Notes: generated by a model from the sequence alone, not told the origin. A stretch of DNA of 64,000 nt from an uncultured Prevotellaceae bacterium (GCA_900317835.1 ONIL01000009.1:1-64000); one strand, 5' to 3'. Numbered from the stretch's first letter, positions 1 to 8,923 are shown. Numbers and translations: made by a program.

Positions 1-1
1 C

Positions 2-424
2 CACCTCGAACGGTACGAGCAACAGCTCCTGTGGGACGAGGTATCCCGAAACAATGAAATCCAGTGGACCAACGAGATGGCCCTGAGATGGAAAGACAAA
101 CTGAACTGGAACCTATTCTCAAGATGCGCCCACGGCCAGGCGGTAACGGCCGAAGGAATCGAAACCCTCGCCCTCCTGTGGGACTGGAAAGCTCTCACCG
201 CGAATCCCAACGTGAGAATGACCAATGAACTTGTCCGCAAGTACATCAACAAATGGGACTGGAGCGCAATGGCCTGGCGCTCATGGGAAGACTACGACGC
301 CCGCGAGTTCTACTCCCAATTCTTCGAGCGAGTCCCCCTCAACGGATTCAGCGGATCAAAACTAGAGTTCGCCCTGCACCAGCAAGAAGTGGAACGCCTG
401 TGGCTAAAGATGAACGAGCAATGA
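2..424 (+). CDS. Tryptophan-rich hypothetical protein (5' end outside the window)
   Basis: The reading frame is open from base 2 with no stop, so the gene almost certainly begins upstream of the window; the first ATG at 77 is internal. The visible 140 residues contain recurring W-x-W or W-x-x-L units (LNWNLFS, LLWDWKAL, KWDWSAM) spaced irregularly, which suggests a repeat protein, but I do not recognise the family. It ends in an ATGA overlap with the next gene at 421, so the two are probably translated from one message. Function unknown. Confidence 0.55.
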   Translation, partial: HLERYEQQLLWDEVSRNNEIQWTNEMALRWKDKLNWNLFSRCAHGQAVTAEGIETLALLWDWKALTANPNVRMTNELVRKYINKWDWSAMAWRSWEDYDAREFYSQFFERVPLNGFSGSKLEFALHQQEVERLWLKMNEQ

Positions 425-897
425 AACAGCGGATACTCGAGAACCTGACAACGACTGAACGCCTGACCCTGCTGGAGCAGATATTCGCTCCCGGGGCAGG
501 TGCCCGTCTTGAACAATCCTCATGCCGGTTAAGCGACATGGAATGGATGTTTGACTTCAATGTAGTGAATCTGGTCGAGTGCAAATACACATACGACAAT
601 GCTAATGATCTCTTTAGTGAATTGAGAAACATGTTGATGCCTATCCAGGGAGTATACCCCAACTACGGGCTGCTGTGTTTCATCCACATCATCATGTCAG
701 ACGGTAATAGTGACAACGAGGCATTCAGCAGGGAGATACTGAGGTTTATCGACGACTGCAAGTCCTTGGATATGGTATTTGACCATTTCTTTAGCACTAG
801 CAGTTACCAGGACGATATCACCCTGCGAGTAGTCTTTGTTGATGATGAGAGACTAGACAAAATCCGCGAATGGGTAACCAAAGACTCTAGGATATAA
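421..897 (+). CDS. Hypothetical protein, 158 aa
   Basis: I chose the ATG at 421 because it overlaps the stop of the upstream gene (ATGA). The longer frame starting at 253 would run across that gene. The product is acidic and soluble, with no signal peptide or membrane segment and no motif I recognise. Codon use becomes more AT-rich after about base 540. Probably co-transcribed with the W-rich gene before it. Function unknown. Confidence 0.5.
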   Translation: MKQRILENLTTTERLTLLEQIFAPGAGARLEQSSCRLSDMEWMFDFNVVNLVECKYTYDNANDLFSELRNMLMPIQGVYPNYGLLCFIHIIMSDGNSDNEAFSREILRFIDDCKSLDMVFDHFFSTSSYQDDITLRVVFVDDERLDKIREWVTKDSRI

Positions 898-910
898 CAA
901 CAGATTATTG

Positions 911-918
911 TAACTTTG
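911..918 (+). promoter_or_regulatory. Bacteroidetes-type -7 box for the MBL gene
   Basis: TAACTTTG fits the TAnnTTTG consensus and lies 32 bases before the ATG at 950. I see no convincing -33 TTTG at the expected distance, so this rests on one box. Confidence 0.4.
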
Positions 919-949
919 CAGAATAAACAAAACTCTTATCTATTGATTA

Positions 950-2275
950 ATGGACATTAAAATTCACAGAGGATTAGAACAGATTGGTGGTTGCATCACC
1001 GAGATTTCCACAGCTACTTCACGAGTATTCATCGATATGGGACAGAACCTACCTGGCATTGGTGAACCAACAACTCCCGAAGAAGACCGGCAGATGGTCG
1101 AGAACATCTTTGCCCAAAACAGAAAGGATCATCAGGCCGTATTCTATACCCATACCCATGAGGATCACATCGGATTGTTCAGTCTTGTTCCAGACGACGT
1201 GCCGCAGTTTATTGGTGAGGGCGCCAAAGAAATTATGATAGCCAAATATGAGTCGATCATTGAGGCAATCAAATTGGTAAACAAGGTCAACAGGTTTAAG
1301 CTCAAGAATGACGATAATCCCGTACAAAAATCTTCAGAGGAACGGGCCGATTCTGTAGCTCCAAATCACAATGCCATCCTGCAGCGTTTGAAAGATTTCA
1401 ACACATGGGAGCGCCCCAAACCCCATACAGCCCCACGTACCATCGAGGTGGGCGATATAAGCATCACACCGTTCTTCTGCAGCCATTCCGCCTATGATTG
1501 CTACATGCTGCTGATAGAGGCTGACGGAAAACGGATATGGCATACCGGCGACTTTCGTGAACACGGTTACTTGGGTAAGGGCCTGATGCCTACGATCAAG
1601 CACTTTGCAACCGATATCGACGTTCTGATAACCGAAGGAACCATGCTGGACAGGCACGAAGAATGTATCCATGAGAGGGAGATTTCCCGCAAGATGGCCA
1701 AAGTGATGGAGGCTTTCAAGTATGTAGTGGTACTGGCTTCATCCACGAACATAGAGCGTCTGGCATCCATAAAGGAGGCAACCCGCATCGCCAAGAAAGA
1801 TTATTACATCAGCAATCGGTTCATGAGAAAGACGATGTCGATCTTCACTCGCCGAGAGGCCAGCATCTCCAAAGGCTTGTTCGATTTTCACCCAAAATTT
1901 GTGAAGTTTGACGCTAACGCCACGATGCGTAAACGGGGCTTCGTCTTTATCGCCACTGTAGCACAACTGTCTAATGCCCAATATATCTGCAACAATTTGG
2001 AACCTTCAGAGGTGGTGCTCATTTATTCGACATGGGGCGGCTATTACAAAGATCCTGAACAAGTAAAAGCTAATCCCCGCTATAAGTATTTCCACGATGC
2101 TTTTGCCAACGTTGTGGACATCCATACCAGCGGCCACGCCGATTGCAACACTCTGGCTCGTGTCATCACCGCCATCAACCCCAAGGAATCCATCATCGGC
2201 ATCCACAAGGACCCTGGAACATCGCTCAAATCACTAGACATCAGCTACGAACTGAAAGAGATAGTGAAGGAGTAA
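950..2275 (+). CDS. Metallo-beta-lactamase-fold hydrolase (RNase J-like)
   Basis: The 441-aa product carries the metal-binding signature THTHEDH (HxHxDH) near residue 67, a later histidine in FCSHSAYD, the aspartate of HTGDFR, and SGHAD with a further HKDP near the C-terminus. This order is that of MBL-fold hydrolases close to RNase J and the beta-CASP branch, which act on nucleic acids or small phosphoesters; the actual substrate cannot be read from sequence. No signal peptide, so cytoplasmic. A TAACTTTG box precedes it and a PD-(D/E)XK-like gene follows 71 bases after its stop. Confidence 0.75.
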   Translation: MDIKIHRGLEQIGGCITEISTATSRVFIDMGQNLPGIGEPTTPEEDRQMVENIFAQNRKDHQAVFYTHTHEDHIGLFSLVPDDVPQFIGEGAKEIMIAKYESIIEAIKLVNKVNRFKLKNDDNPVQKSSEERADSVAPNHNAILQRLKDFNTWERPKPHTAPRTIEVGDISITPFFCSHSAYDCYMLLIEADGKRIWHTGDFREHGYLGKGLMPTIKHFATDIDVLITEGTMLDRHEECIHEREISRKMAKVMEAFKYVVVLASSTNIERLASIKEATRIAKKDYYISNRFMRKTMSIFTRREASISKGLFDFHPKFVKFDANATMRKRGFVFIATVAQLSNAQYICNNLEPSEVVLIYSTWGGYYKDPEQVKANPRYKYFHDAFANVVDIHTSGHADCNTLARVITAINPKESIIGIHKDPGTSLKSLDISYELKEIVKE

Positions 2276-2346
2276 CAGGGCTTATAATCAAAGAAACAAA
2301 TCGTATTCACAGAGATTCTAAACTTAACAATATAAACAAAACTATT

Positions 2347-3009
2347 ATGACAACAACAGAGAAAAGCGATCTTGACGCTCTAATAAGGGACTTAGCAAAA
2401 GAGGCCTTCAAACGAATTGATTACGCATACCGATACCAGCGAGAGGGAAAGCATCATAATGGATGTGGTGAAATAACACGATTAGTATTCCCTCAGTATT
2501 CTGATGGTGTAACAAGAATTAGCGAGCAAGAACTTCGTTTTGCTTTCGTCGAGGCTTTCAATGGTTCTCCTGTGGTGAGGGCTAAGAACTATTATTATTC
2601 TATTGAGACTCCTACCCAATGCAAGTACAAAGGCTTCTCATCGAATCCCCAGGTCGCAAAAGATGGAGAAGGCCGTAGTGGTGAGTTCGACATGGCGATC
2701 TATAATGGCAAGTTGGAGCGAATTTGTTTAATTGAGTTTAAAGCAAATAATCCTGGACCAATAGAGCACAAGAAAGACTTACTTAAACTAAAAACAGAAG
2801 GTCAGCTCAAACGACAGGGTGAAATCTGTCGATATTTCATTGAAGTTCTAAGATCATATAACAACGGCACTATTCCTAATCTGAAGAATAAGGTTCAACA
2901 AGAAAACGAAGACAACAAAACGGTTGTTCTGTGCTATTCTCTCGAAGAAGGTAAAGATTTAAGTGCAGAACTATCAAGAGCTTATAATAGTCTGCCGAAT
3001 GAGAAATAG
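2347..3009 (+). CDS. PD-(D/E)XK-like nuclease-fold protein, 220 aa
   Basis: I chose the ATG at 2347 because it follows an AT-rich leader typical of this region; an upstream in-frame extension would overlap the MBL gene. Residues D115 and E130-F-K132 (GEFDMAIY, then LIEFKA after a short turn) form the D...ExK core of PD-(D/E)XK nucleases, with hydrophobic strands on both sides. No other domain is visible. It is the first of three small genes separated by 50-75 bases, the next of which has the same motif. Probably a DNA-acting enzyme or a catalytically reduced relative; the assignment rests on the motif alone. Confidence 0.6.
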   Translation: MTTTEKSDLDALIRDLAKEAFKRIDYAYRYQREGKHHNGCGEITRLVFPQYSDGVTRISEQELRFAFVEAFNGSPVVRAKNYYYSIETPTQCKYKGFSSNPQVAKDGEGRSGEFDMAIYNGKLERICLIEFKANNPGPIEHKKDLLKLKTEGQLKRQGEICRYFIEVLRSYNNGTIPNLKNKVQQENEDNKTVVLCYSLEEGKDLSAELSRAYNSLPNEK

Positions 3010-3084
3010 TGAGTCGGAAGCTCTCAAATTAAACACTAAAAACAAATAGATTTACGTTATAAACAAAAATATCCATAAATAATT

Positions 3085-3768
3085 ATGGCTGAAATTGGAT
3101 ATGGTTACGGTAGCGAGTGGCATCTGATGCGATTTATGGCACGCCACCGCCATCATTTAGAAGACGCAGTTCGAGCAGCTATTGGTTCAACTGATACAGA
3201 ATCATTTTATTGGTACGATTTTGGTTTTGGAGGAGCAGGCATTGCTACTGATAAGGAACTGAAAGGTTTATCTTTTCTTGATAATTCCGAAAGCTTTAAA
3301 GACTACATAAGGGGATGGAGAACTTCACAAAGCTGGGATGCTGTCTTTAAATTGGGTGATGTTATTTATCTTGTTGAGGCAAAAGCGCATATTGCAGAAA
3401 TGTCTAACGAAGGTAATAATGGTGGAAAATCTAAAGATGAAATAGAAAAATTCATCATAGAAAATCTCGCGAAGCAAAAAATCTCAATTAACAAAGACCA
3501 TTGTCTCGGTAAGTATTATCAATTAGCAAATCGCCTAGCTACAGCAGCATTTCTTACAAATAAAGGTTATAAAACCAAGTGTGTATATATCTATTTCCTC
3601 AATGGTTTTCAAAAACCAAATCAAATTGATTTAAGCGTTGTATCTTTAGATGAGTATATGAATGAAATAGAGAAAGAGATGACCGATTTGGGACTTAATC
3701 CCAACCAAGTAAAACCTCTACTCTATCATGTATTTATCGACGCTAAAACGGGTATATCCCTCAAATAA
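3085..3768 (+). CDS. PD-(D/E)XK-like nuclease-fold protein, 227 aa
   Basis: The motif SWDAVFK...VYLVEAKAH-type arrangement gives D85 and E98-A-K100, the metal-binding triad of the PD-(D/E)XK superfamily; the actual second strand reads IYLVEAKA. The N-terminus is glycine- and tyrosine-rich (GYGYGSEW). A lysine-rich middle follows the motif and the C-terminal half has hydrophobic strands. Restriction-like enzymes and their immunity relatives look like this, but I cannot name the family. It sits between another PD-(D/E)XK-like gene and a small acidic protein. Confidence 0.55.
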   Translation: MAEIGYGYGSEWHLMRFMARHRHHLEDAVRAAIGSTDTESFYWYDFGFGGAGIATDKELKGLSFLDNSESFKDYIRGWRTSQSWDAVFKLGDVIYLVEAKAHIAEMSNEGNNGGKSKDEIEKFIIENLAKQKISINKDHCLGKYYQLANRLATAAFLTNKGYKTKCVYIYFLNGFQKPNQIDLSVVSLDEYMNEIEKEMTDLGLNPNQVKPLLYHVFIDAKTGISLK

Positions 3769-3821
3769 GATCGGTCTCAAGAGACTTAACGACAAAATTT
3801 AAACAAGTCTATAAAGTTATA

Positions 3822-4142
3822 ATGCAGAACTATAGCAATTATGAGAATGAGCCTCCAGTTCTCGATAAGTGGAGGGCCGATGCTGCTACTCTCGTTAAGG
3901 AGGATACCGGCGTTGATGCCGTTATTCTGGTAAATCACGGGTGTCCAGAACAAGATCCTGTGGTAATTGCCCGGTTTGATAATATTGAGGTTTCCGTGCC
4001 AATATCTGATAAACCTGAGATAATAGGCAATCCCCAGGTTGAGGTTTCGATGAGTGATGTAATCGATTGGGTTAAACTGAATAAGGAGCTGCTATTGGAA
4101 TACTGGAATGACAATCTTTATCCCCAACATCAAAAATGCTGA
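3822..4142 (+). CDS. Small acidic hypothetical protein, 106 aa
   Basis: Starts at ATG 3822, 53 bases after the preceding gene and behind an AT-rich leader. The product is acidic, with alternating hydrophobic residues in the middle (DAVILVNHG, NIEVSVPI) that suggest a small beta-rich fold. No recognised motif. Its place after two nuclease-like genes would fit an immunity or accessory protein, which is a guess from context only. Confidence 0.5.
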   Translation: MQNYSNYENEPPVLDKWRADAATLVKEDTGVDAVILVNHGCPEQDPVVIARFDNIEVSVPISDKPEIIGNPQVEVSMSDVIDWVKLNKELLLEYWNDNLYPQHQKC

Positions 4143-4185
4143 ATGAGATAAAGAAACTATATGATAGGCATGAATAAGGCGAGGC

Positions 4186-4938
4186 CTACTTAACTGCACC
4201 TTGGTGTCTTAAGGTAGAATATATCTTAGCGATACACCATAGTCCGGCAAAGGTTCCATCTTGCCTTTCATCCATAACTATCCTTGGCGGAATTTTCCAA
4301 CAAATCATCAAATCAGGTTTTAAAGATGAATATGGTTTGCTCAGATCTTTGGCAAATCGCTTAAATGTATCGGGAATCTTAGCCGTAAATTGGCTAATGA
4401 GCTTTTTCCTATTCTGGGGTTTATCAGAATAGGATGTGATGACATGTAATCCAATTCGAATAATCCCCTTTGTCTCTTCAACGAATTCTTTTACATCATC
4501 TTTTATGCTTTCTAGCTGCTCATTAACCTTTAGCCATTGATTAGTCACAACCCTCTCTCTTGTATTTGGCGTAGTAAAGCAATCAAAACTATGTTTCAGT
4601 TCAATTATTATGGTGTAGTTGTTGTAAATACACCAAAAATCAATTCGCCCAGATGATTTTTCAACATAAAACCTTCTATTATCACACTTACGAGTAACCG
4701 GAATCTCAACTAGAACTAGATTATTGCACATTTTAGATAATACCGGCAACATGATGCTTTCTAACGCTCGTTCTCTATAAGTGTATGGTAAATCACAAAA
4801 TAGCTTATTGCAATACTTTGTGCTCATTTTTGCCATATCGAAAAAAAGATTCTCAACAAATTCTTTTGCAACTCTGAATTCTTTGTCATCTCGTGTAGAG
4901 ACTACCATTTCTTCAAAAGAAAGACCTCGCTTAATCAT
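4186..4938 (-). CDS. PD-(D/E)XK-like nuclease-fold protein, 250 aa
   Basis: Transcribed convergently to the preceding cluster. The segment GRIDFWCIYNN followed by IIIELKHS gives D100 and E113-L-K115, a clear D...ExK pair, preceded by a long helical N-terminal part containing YRERALES. This is the third nuclease-like gene within 2.6 kb, and its sequence is not closely similar to the other two. A CAAAGGTA on the plus strand at 4968 (TACCTTTG on the minus strand) is a suitable -7 box. Function beyond nuclease fold unknown. Confidence 0.55.
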   Translation of the reverse strand: MIKRGLSFEEMVVSTRDDKEFRVAKEFVENLFFDMAKMSTKYCNKLFCDLPYTYRERALESIMLPVLSKMCNNLVLVEIPVTRKCDNRRFYVEKSSGRIDFWCIYNNYTIIIELKHSFDCFTTPNTRERVVTNQWLKVNEQLESIKDDVKEFVEETKGIIRIGLHVITSYSDKPQNRKKLISQFTAKIPDTFKRFAKDLSKPYSSLKPDLMICWKIPPRIVMDERQDGTFAGLWCIAKIYSTLRHQGAVK

Positions 4939-4967
4939 AAAACCTTATTTGAGTTATCTATTAACAG

Positions 4968-4975
4968 CAAAGGTA
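4968..4975 (-). promoter_or_regulatory. -7 box for the minus-strand nuclease-like gene
   Basis: Reads TACCTTTG on the minus strand, 30 bases before the start codon at 4938. No clean -33 element seen. The remainder of the gap to 5246 is AT-rich noncoding sequence; CAATCCG at 5054-5060 and CGGATTG at 5069-5075 form a small hairpin. Confidence 0.45.
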
Positions 4976-5246
4976 AGCAAACTTTCTCTATTATTTAATC
5001 GTTTTCTTGAATTATTGAGTTTTGATACTACAAGGTTTTCTCTTCATCAATCACAATCCGCTCAAGTCCGGATTGATTCCTCATTCACATTACAAATCTC
5101 TTCAGAACCTTTTTACTATACTTTTACCTTCATTCACTTGACGCTCATCTCTCGCTTCAGGCTTCGAGGGTCGATTTTGTCGGATAAACGGCGTCCGCAT
5201 TTGTTATTTGAACTTGCACCTTTTGTTGCAGTTTTTCAAAGGGCTG

Positions 5247-5278
5247 TTTGGTTTATTTGAAAAGATTTTGTATATTTG
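5247..5278 (+). promoter_or_regulatory. Promoter for the YqiA-like hydrolase gene
   Basis: TTTG at 5247-5250, then 20 bases, then TATATTTG at 5271-5278: a good match to the Bacteroidetes TTTG/TAnnTTTG promoter. It lies 40 bases upstream of the ATG at 5319. Confidence 0.65.
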
Positions 5279-5318
5279 ATGTTGGAAATAAAACAACTTA
5301 ACAACACTTAATGAAACA

Positions 5319-5897
5319 ATGAAAACTATCGTTTATTTACACGGCTACGGATCCAGTAGCCAAAGCAGTACTGTGAAGTATCTGATCAAGAAGATGCCGG
5401 ACTGCAATGTGGTTGCACCCGACATCCCCACCGACCCCGAGGAGGCATTGCCTTTCCTCAAGAACTACTGTGCCAGCCACAAAGCCAACCTCATCATCGG
5501 TACCAGCATGGGTGGCATGTACGCCATGCAGTTGACAGATTATCCCCGCATCTGCGTCAATCCTGCGTTGCACATGTCACAACTGACCGGTGTCTTGCAG
5601 GTAGGCACATTTGAGCGTTTCCAACCGACGGCCGATGGCCAGACGCACTTTACGATTACCGAAGAAATCATCCAACACTTCAAGGAGATGGAGGATCACC
5701 TGTTTGAGGGCATCACCAGTGAGAATCAGTCACTGTGTTGGGGCTTCTTTGCTGATGGGGATACGCTCGTCAACTGCAAATCGGAGTTTGCTGAGCATTT
5801 CACTCATGTGGATGATTTCCACGGCGAGCACCGCATGAACAACCAAGTTATCCGCGACGTTATCATCCCCGCCGCCAAAAGAATTCTCACAAAGTAA
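5319..5897 (+). CDS. YqiA/YcfP-like alpha/beta hydrolase
   Basis: The 192-aa protein begins IVYLHGYGSSSQS, the oxyanion-hole strand of small alpha/beta hydrolases, and has the nucleophile elbow GTSMGG near residue 65. An acid (DGDTLVNC, around residue 147) and a late histidine (DDFHGEHR) complete a Ser-Asp-His triad. Length and layout match the UPF0227/YqiA esterase family of about 190 aa. Cytoplasmic, substrate unknown. It has its own promoter and the gene after it is convergent, so it is probably monocistronic. Confidence 0.8.
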   Translation: MKTIVYLHGYGSSSQSSTVKYLIKKMPDCNVVAPDIPTDPEEALPFLKNYCASHKANLIIGTSMGGMYAMQLTDYPRICVNPALHMSQLTGVLQVGTFERFQPTADGQTHFTITEEIIQHFKEMEDHLFEGITSENQSLCWGFFADGDTLVNCKSEFAEHFTHVDDFHGEHRMNNQVIRDVIIPAAKRILTK

Positions 5898-5921
5898 TCA
5901 ACCGGGTAACCGCTACTGGTG

Positions 5922-6101
5922 TCATGGCTCATATTGCTGGCACCAGTAGTGGAACCGCAGCAAGAGAATGATAGCTACGGTGCAGAACAGTTTGTTCCAA
6001 ACCGAGATGTTACCTACAATCGCAGGTGTCCAGCACACGGCTATCATCAGCACACCTGCCACTACATGAATCGTTACCATAAAAATCTTGTCCTTGTTCA
6101 T
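5922..6101 (-). CDS. Small two-helix membrane protein, 59 aa
   Basis: I chose the ATG at 6101 (MNKDKIFMVT), preceded by an AT-rich leader; longer in-frame starts up to 6149 exist. Two hydrophobic stretches (about residues 7-25 and 34-47) separated by a short polar loop, followed by a basic and aromatic tail, predict a small inner-membrane protein. Convergent with the hydrolase gene. No family recognised; it could be a chance frame. Confidence 0.4.
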   Translation of the reverse strand: MNKDKIFMVTIHVVAGVLMIAVCWTPAIVGNISVWNKLFCTVAIILLLRFHYWCQQYEP

Positions 6102-6211
6102 AATCTTAACAATCATTAGTTCCTTATTCTGGCGATAAAATGTAAACAAGCCCCCAAAAAATTAAAACGGAAACCGATATAAATTTCATCAGGTTGCTTT
6201 TTCAACAAAAG

Positions 6212-6243
6212 TTGGGAAATATGCCATAGATTTATTATCTTTG
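6212..6243 (+). promoter_or_regulatory. Promoter for the DUF2779 gene
   Basis: TTGG at 6212-6215, 20 bases, then TATCTTTG at 6236-6243, 33 bases before the ATG at 6276. Good match to the Bacteroidetes consensus. Confidence 0.6.
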
Positions 6244-6275
6244 CGACTCAATAATTAACCATTTATCATTATCCT

Positions 6276-7817
6276 ATGCCAGGACTTTCCAAATCAAGAT
6301 ACACTACCTTCTGCCAGTGCAGCAAGGCCTTGTGGCTTCGAGTTTATCACCCGGAACTGCAACCCGAGGATCCTAACCTGCAAGCCCGATTTGATGCAGG
6401 CAACGAGGTGGGCGACCTGGCGATGGGGCTTTTCGGACCCTTTGTTGAGGTGACCACGCACACTGCCGATGGAAAGCTCGACCTCAAAGCGATGATGGAG
6501 AAAACCAAGCAGGAGATGGATCGTGGCACCGAGGTCATCTGCGAGGCATCGTTCTCGCACGAGGGCTGCTATTGTGCTGTCGACATCTTACGCCGTGAGA
6601 GTAGCGGTTGGGCCATCTATGAGGTGAAAAGTTCGTCGAGTCATAGTGGCGACGAGGTCCTGTTGCCTGACAAGTTCGACAAATATGCCGTGGATATCGC
6701 CTTCCAGCGTTGGGTGCTTGAGCAATGCGGTATCAAGGTGACAGGCACTTATTTAGTAACCATCAATGGTGACTATGAGCGTGAGGGAGACCTTGACACC
6801 CATCAATTGTTCCGCGTCATTAACCTTAAGGAAAAAGTAGATCTCGAATATCCGCTGGTTCCCGCCCGAGTTCAACTCGCCAAGCAGGTCTTAGACCAGA
6901 AACAGGAACCCGAGTGCGCTGTGGGTTCTCATTGTGCGGATCCATACGAGTGCGGCTTTTGGCAGTACTGCGCAGCCCAACAGGGATTGACGCTAGATGA
7001 GGGCGTGCCCACCGTGTTTGAACTTTATCGGATGAATGCCAGCAAAAAATGGGAATACTACAATGCTGGCAAAATCACCTTCGAGGACATACGTGACGAG
7101 CAGTTGAGCGCCATGCAGCAGTTACAGGTTGAATGCACCTTGGGCGACACCGAGCATATTGACCGCGACGGCATCAGAGGCTTCCTTGACGGTTTGTTCT
7201 ATCCGCTCTATTTCCTGGACTTTGAGACGATGCAGCCTATCATCCCGCCATTCGATCATATCAAGCCCTACCAGCAGGTGCCCTTCCAATACTCACTGCA
7301 TATCATCGAGCGCGAGGGCGGCGAGTTGATTCACAAGGAGTTTCTGGCTGAAAGTGACGGCAGCGACCCCAGGCGGGCACTTGCCGAACGCCTGTGCCAG
7401 GACATTCCGATGAACGTCTGCTCGCTGGCCTATAACAAGGGCTTTGAGTGTGGCCGCATTAACGAGTTGGCTGCGATATATCCCGACCTGGCCGTACATC
7501 TTCACAATATCGCCGACCACATCGTAGACCTCATCACGCCCTTCCGTGCCGGACATTACTATGTGCCCGCCATGGGCGGCTCGTTCTCCATCAAGAGCGT
7601 GCTGCCAGCCCTGTTCCCCAATGACCCGTCACTCGACTACCACAACCTCGACGAGCGTGTCCAGAACGGTGGCGATGCAATGACCATCTTCCCCCAGATT
7701 CAACACATGGACCCCGACGAGGCCGCAGCCACCCGCGAAGCCTTGCTCCGCTACTGCGAACTCGACACCCTCGCCATGGTAAAAGTCTGGCAAAAACTGA
7801 GATCGGTAACGGAATAA
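6276..7817 (+). CDS. DUF2779 family nuclease (Cas4-like N-terminus, DnaQ-like C-terminus)
   Basis: The 513-aa product has C13 and C15 at its N-terminus, the nuclease core AVDILRRE...YEVKSSS (residues about 105-118), and a second cysteine group (ECAVGSHC...YECGFWQYC, residues about 213-232). This is the layout of RecB/Cas4-type nucleases whose four cysteines hold an iron-sulfur cluster. The C-terminal half has DnaQ-like exonuclease motifs: YFLDFETM (about 312), YNKGFECGR and YCELDTLAM (about 494). DUF2779 proteins combine these two parts. The cellular role is not established; DNA repair or defence is plausible. It stands alone with its own promoter. Confidence 0.8.
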   Translation: MPGLSKSRYTTFCQCSKALWLRVYHPELQPEDPNLQARFDAGNEVGDLAMGLFGPFVEVTTHTADGKLDLKAMMEKTKQEMDRGTEVICEASFSHEGCYCAVDILRRESSGWAIYEVKSSSSHSGDEVLLPDKFDKYAVDIAFQRWVLEQCGIKVTGTYLVTINGDYEREGDLDTHQLFRVINLKEKVDLEYPLVPARVQLAKQVLDQKQEPECAVGSHCADPYECGFWQYCAAQQGLTLDEGVPTVFELYRMNASKKWEYYNAGKITFEDIRDEQLSAMQQLQVECTLGDTEHIDRDGIRGFLDGLFYPLYFLDFETMQPIIPPFDHIKPYQQVPFQYSLHIIEREGGELIHKEFLAESDGSDPRRALAERLCQDIPMNVCSLAYNKGFECGRINELAAIYPDLAVHLHNIADHIVDLITPFRAGHYYVPAMGGSFSIKSVLPALFPNDPSLDYHNLDERVQNGGDAMTIFPQIQHMDPDEAAATREALLRYCELDTLAMVKVWQKLRSVTE

Positions 7818-7916
7818 CACAAAACATCCAGGAGGCAATAAGCATTTTTATAGCCAACCAATAGGTTGCTGCTCAGTGAATTAATTAGAGGAGCACATAG
7901 AAAATATGTGTTCCCA

Positions 7917-7947
7917 TTTGAATTTTTTCTTTTTCGTTCTATATTAT
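7917..7947 (+). promoter_or_regulatory. Shared promoter-like box, copy 1
   Basis: TTTGAATTTTTT starting at 7917 and TATATTAT at 7940, 19 bases after the TTTG, 35 bases before the ATG at 7982. It resembles three further boxes at 8428, 8751 and 9515. The distance fits a Bacteroidetes promoter, but the -7 part lacks the final G of TAnnTTTG. Confidence 0.5.
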
Positions 7948-7981
7948 AAGTGTGAATATCGTTCATAAACAATATACAACT

Positions 7982-8389
7982 ATGAGATTACAGATGCCTG
8001 AACTTCCTTGTTTTAAGCCGAGAGCTAAAGTCGGCGACGTTGTGTATTACATTTCTCCTGATAATTGTTATGCAGTGAGGCGGGCGAGTGTTGTTGAGAT
8101 TCAGAGATCGGGCAACGAGTATCGTCAAGTGATGAGCAACGGTGATGTTGTTGTCAAAGATGCCCATTCAGTTGAAGATTACTCGACGTTTGCCAGCCGC
8201 GATGATGCTGTGCGGTTCATTCTCGCCAATCTTGTCGAACGCATAAATGATCACAAGACTCGTATTGCCACGCTGCAGCATGAATTAGATCTGAATGAGC
8301 GTGTACTTGCTACCCTGCGAAGGCAATACCCTGATTTGCCAGCTGAACGTCCGCTTACCATGAAAAGCACGATAGATTACCAGAATTAG
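7982..8389 (+). CDS. Hypothetical protein with C-terminal coiled coil, 135 aa
   Basis: I chose the ATG at 7982, which stands 35 bases behind a promoter-like box; an in-frame GTG lies upstream at 7952. The N-terminal half (KVGDVVYYISPDNCYAV and VVEIQRSGNEYRQVMSNG) looks like a small beta-barrel. Residues about 80-120 (LVERINDHKTRIATLQ onward) are heptad-like and should form a coiled coil. No family name. It is followed by the first of four similar promoter boxes that drive small genes. Confidence 0.55.
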   Translation: MRLQMPELPCFKPRAKVGDVVYYISPDNCYAVRRASVVEIQRSGNEYRQVMSNGDVVVKDAHSVEDYSTFASRDDAVRFILANLVERINDHKTRIATLQHELDLNERVLATLRRQYPDLPAERPLTMKSTIDYQN

Positions 8390-8427
8390 GAGTTTAACGG
8401 TCCCAAATGAAAAAAGTTGCCCGAAAT

Positions 8428-8461
8428 TTTGAATTTTTTTCCAAAAATTACTATATTATTA
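8428..8461 (+). promoter_or_regulatory. Shared promoter-like box, copy 2
   Basis: TTTTGAATTTTTTT around 8427-8440 and TATATTATTA at 8452-8461. The upstream bases from about 8406 (AATGAAAAAAGTTG) are repeated before copy 3, so similarity extends over some 36 bases. It lies 40 bases before the ATG at 8502. Confidence 0.5.
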
Positions 8462-8501
8462 GTGAAAAAAGCATGTTGAACAATTTAAAGCATTTTCAGT
8501 T

Positions 8502-8711
8502 ATGACCATTTCCATTAAAATCAGCAATCCTTATCTGATGAATCGTGCCCACAACTACTTCTACAACAAAAATGTCCAGACCATGTTGTGCAATAATGAA
8601 ACTGAATTGACCTTTTTTAACCTAGAACAGACTGAAGCTGAGCTCCTTCTCAATGCCTTTACCAAACACTTTCACCTGAAACCAGCCATGCAGCAAGGGG
8701 ATGCTGCATGA
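8502..8711 (+). CDS. Mini-protein of the NYxYNK/KHFHL pair, 69 aa
   Basis: A 69-residue protein paralogous to the one at 9584: both share a start MTxxI, an RxHNYxYNK segment, an FF-x-L segment, an LL-rich helix and KHFHLxP before an AA terminus. Conservation across two copies with independent promoters argues that it is translated. No DNA-binding or catalytic motif recognised and no membrane segment. Preceded by shared promoter box 2. Confidence 0.6.
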   Translation: MTISIKISNPYLMNRAHNYFYNKNVQTMLCNNETELTFFNLEQTEAELLLNAFTKHFHLKPAMQQGDAA

Positions 8712-8750
8712 TCAAAAATTGAGGCCAAAATGAAAAAAGTTGGTCCAGAT

Positions 8751-8785
8751 TTTGAATTTTTTCCCTTCTTGTTCCTATGTTATAA
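8751..8785 (+). promoter_or_regulatory. Shared promoter-like box, copy 3
   Basis: TTTGAATTTTTTCCC from 8751 and TATGTTATAA at 8776-8785, 21 bases after the TTTG. The segment before it (AATGAAAAAAGTTG) matches that of copy 2. It lies 139 bases upstream of the 16-codon ORF at 8924, leaving a long leader. Confidence 0.45.
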
Positions 8786-8923
8786 ATAGGTCTGGTCGAA
8801 TAGAATAATTATGCGTTAAAATGAGTTAAATTATACATTTAAATTTGGCTAGCCAGAAAAATTTCAGTATATTTTATCTCGGAAAAACTCCAATCGTTTG
8901 TTGAATCAACAAATCATATAATA

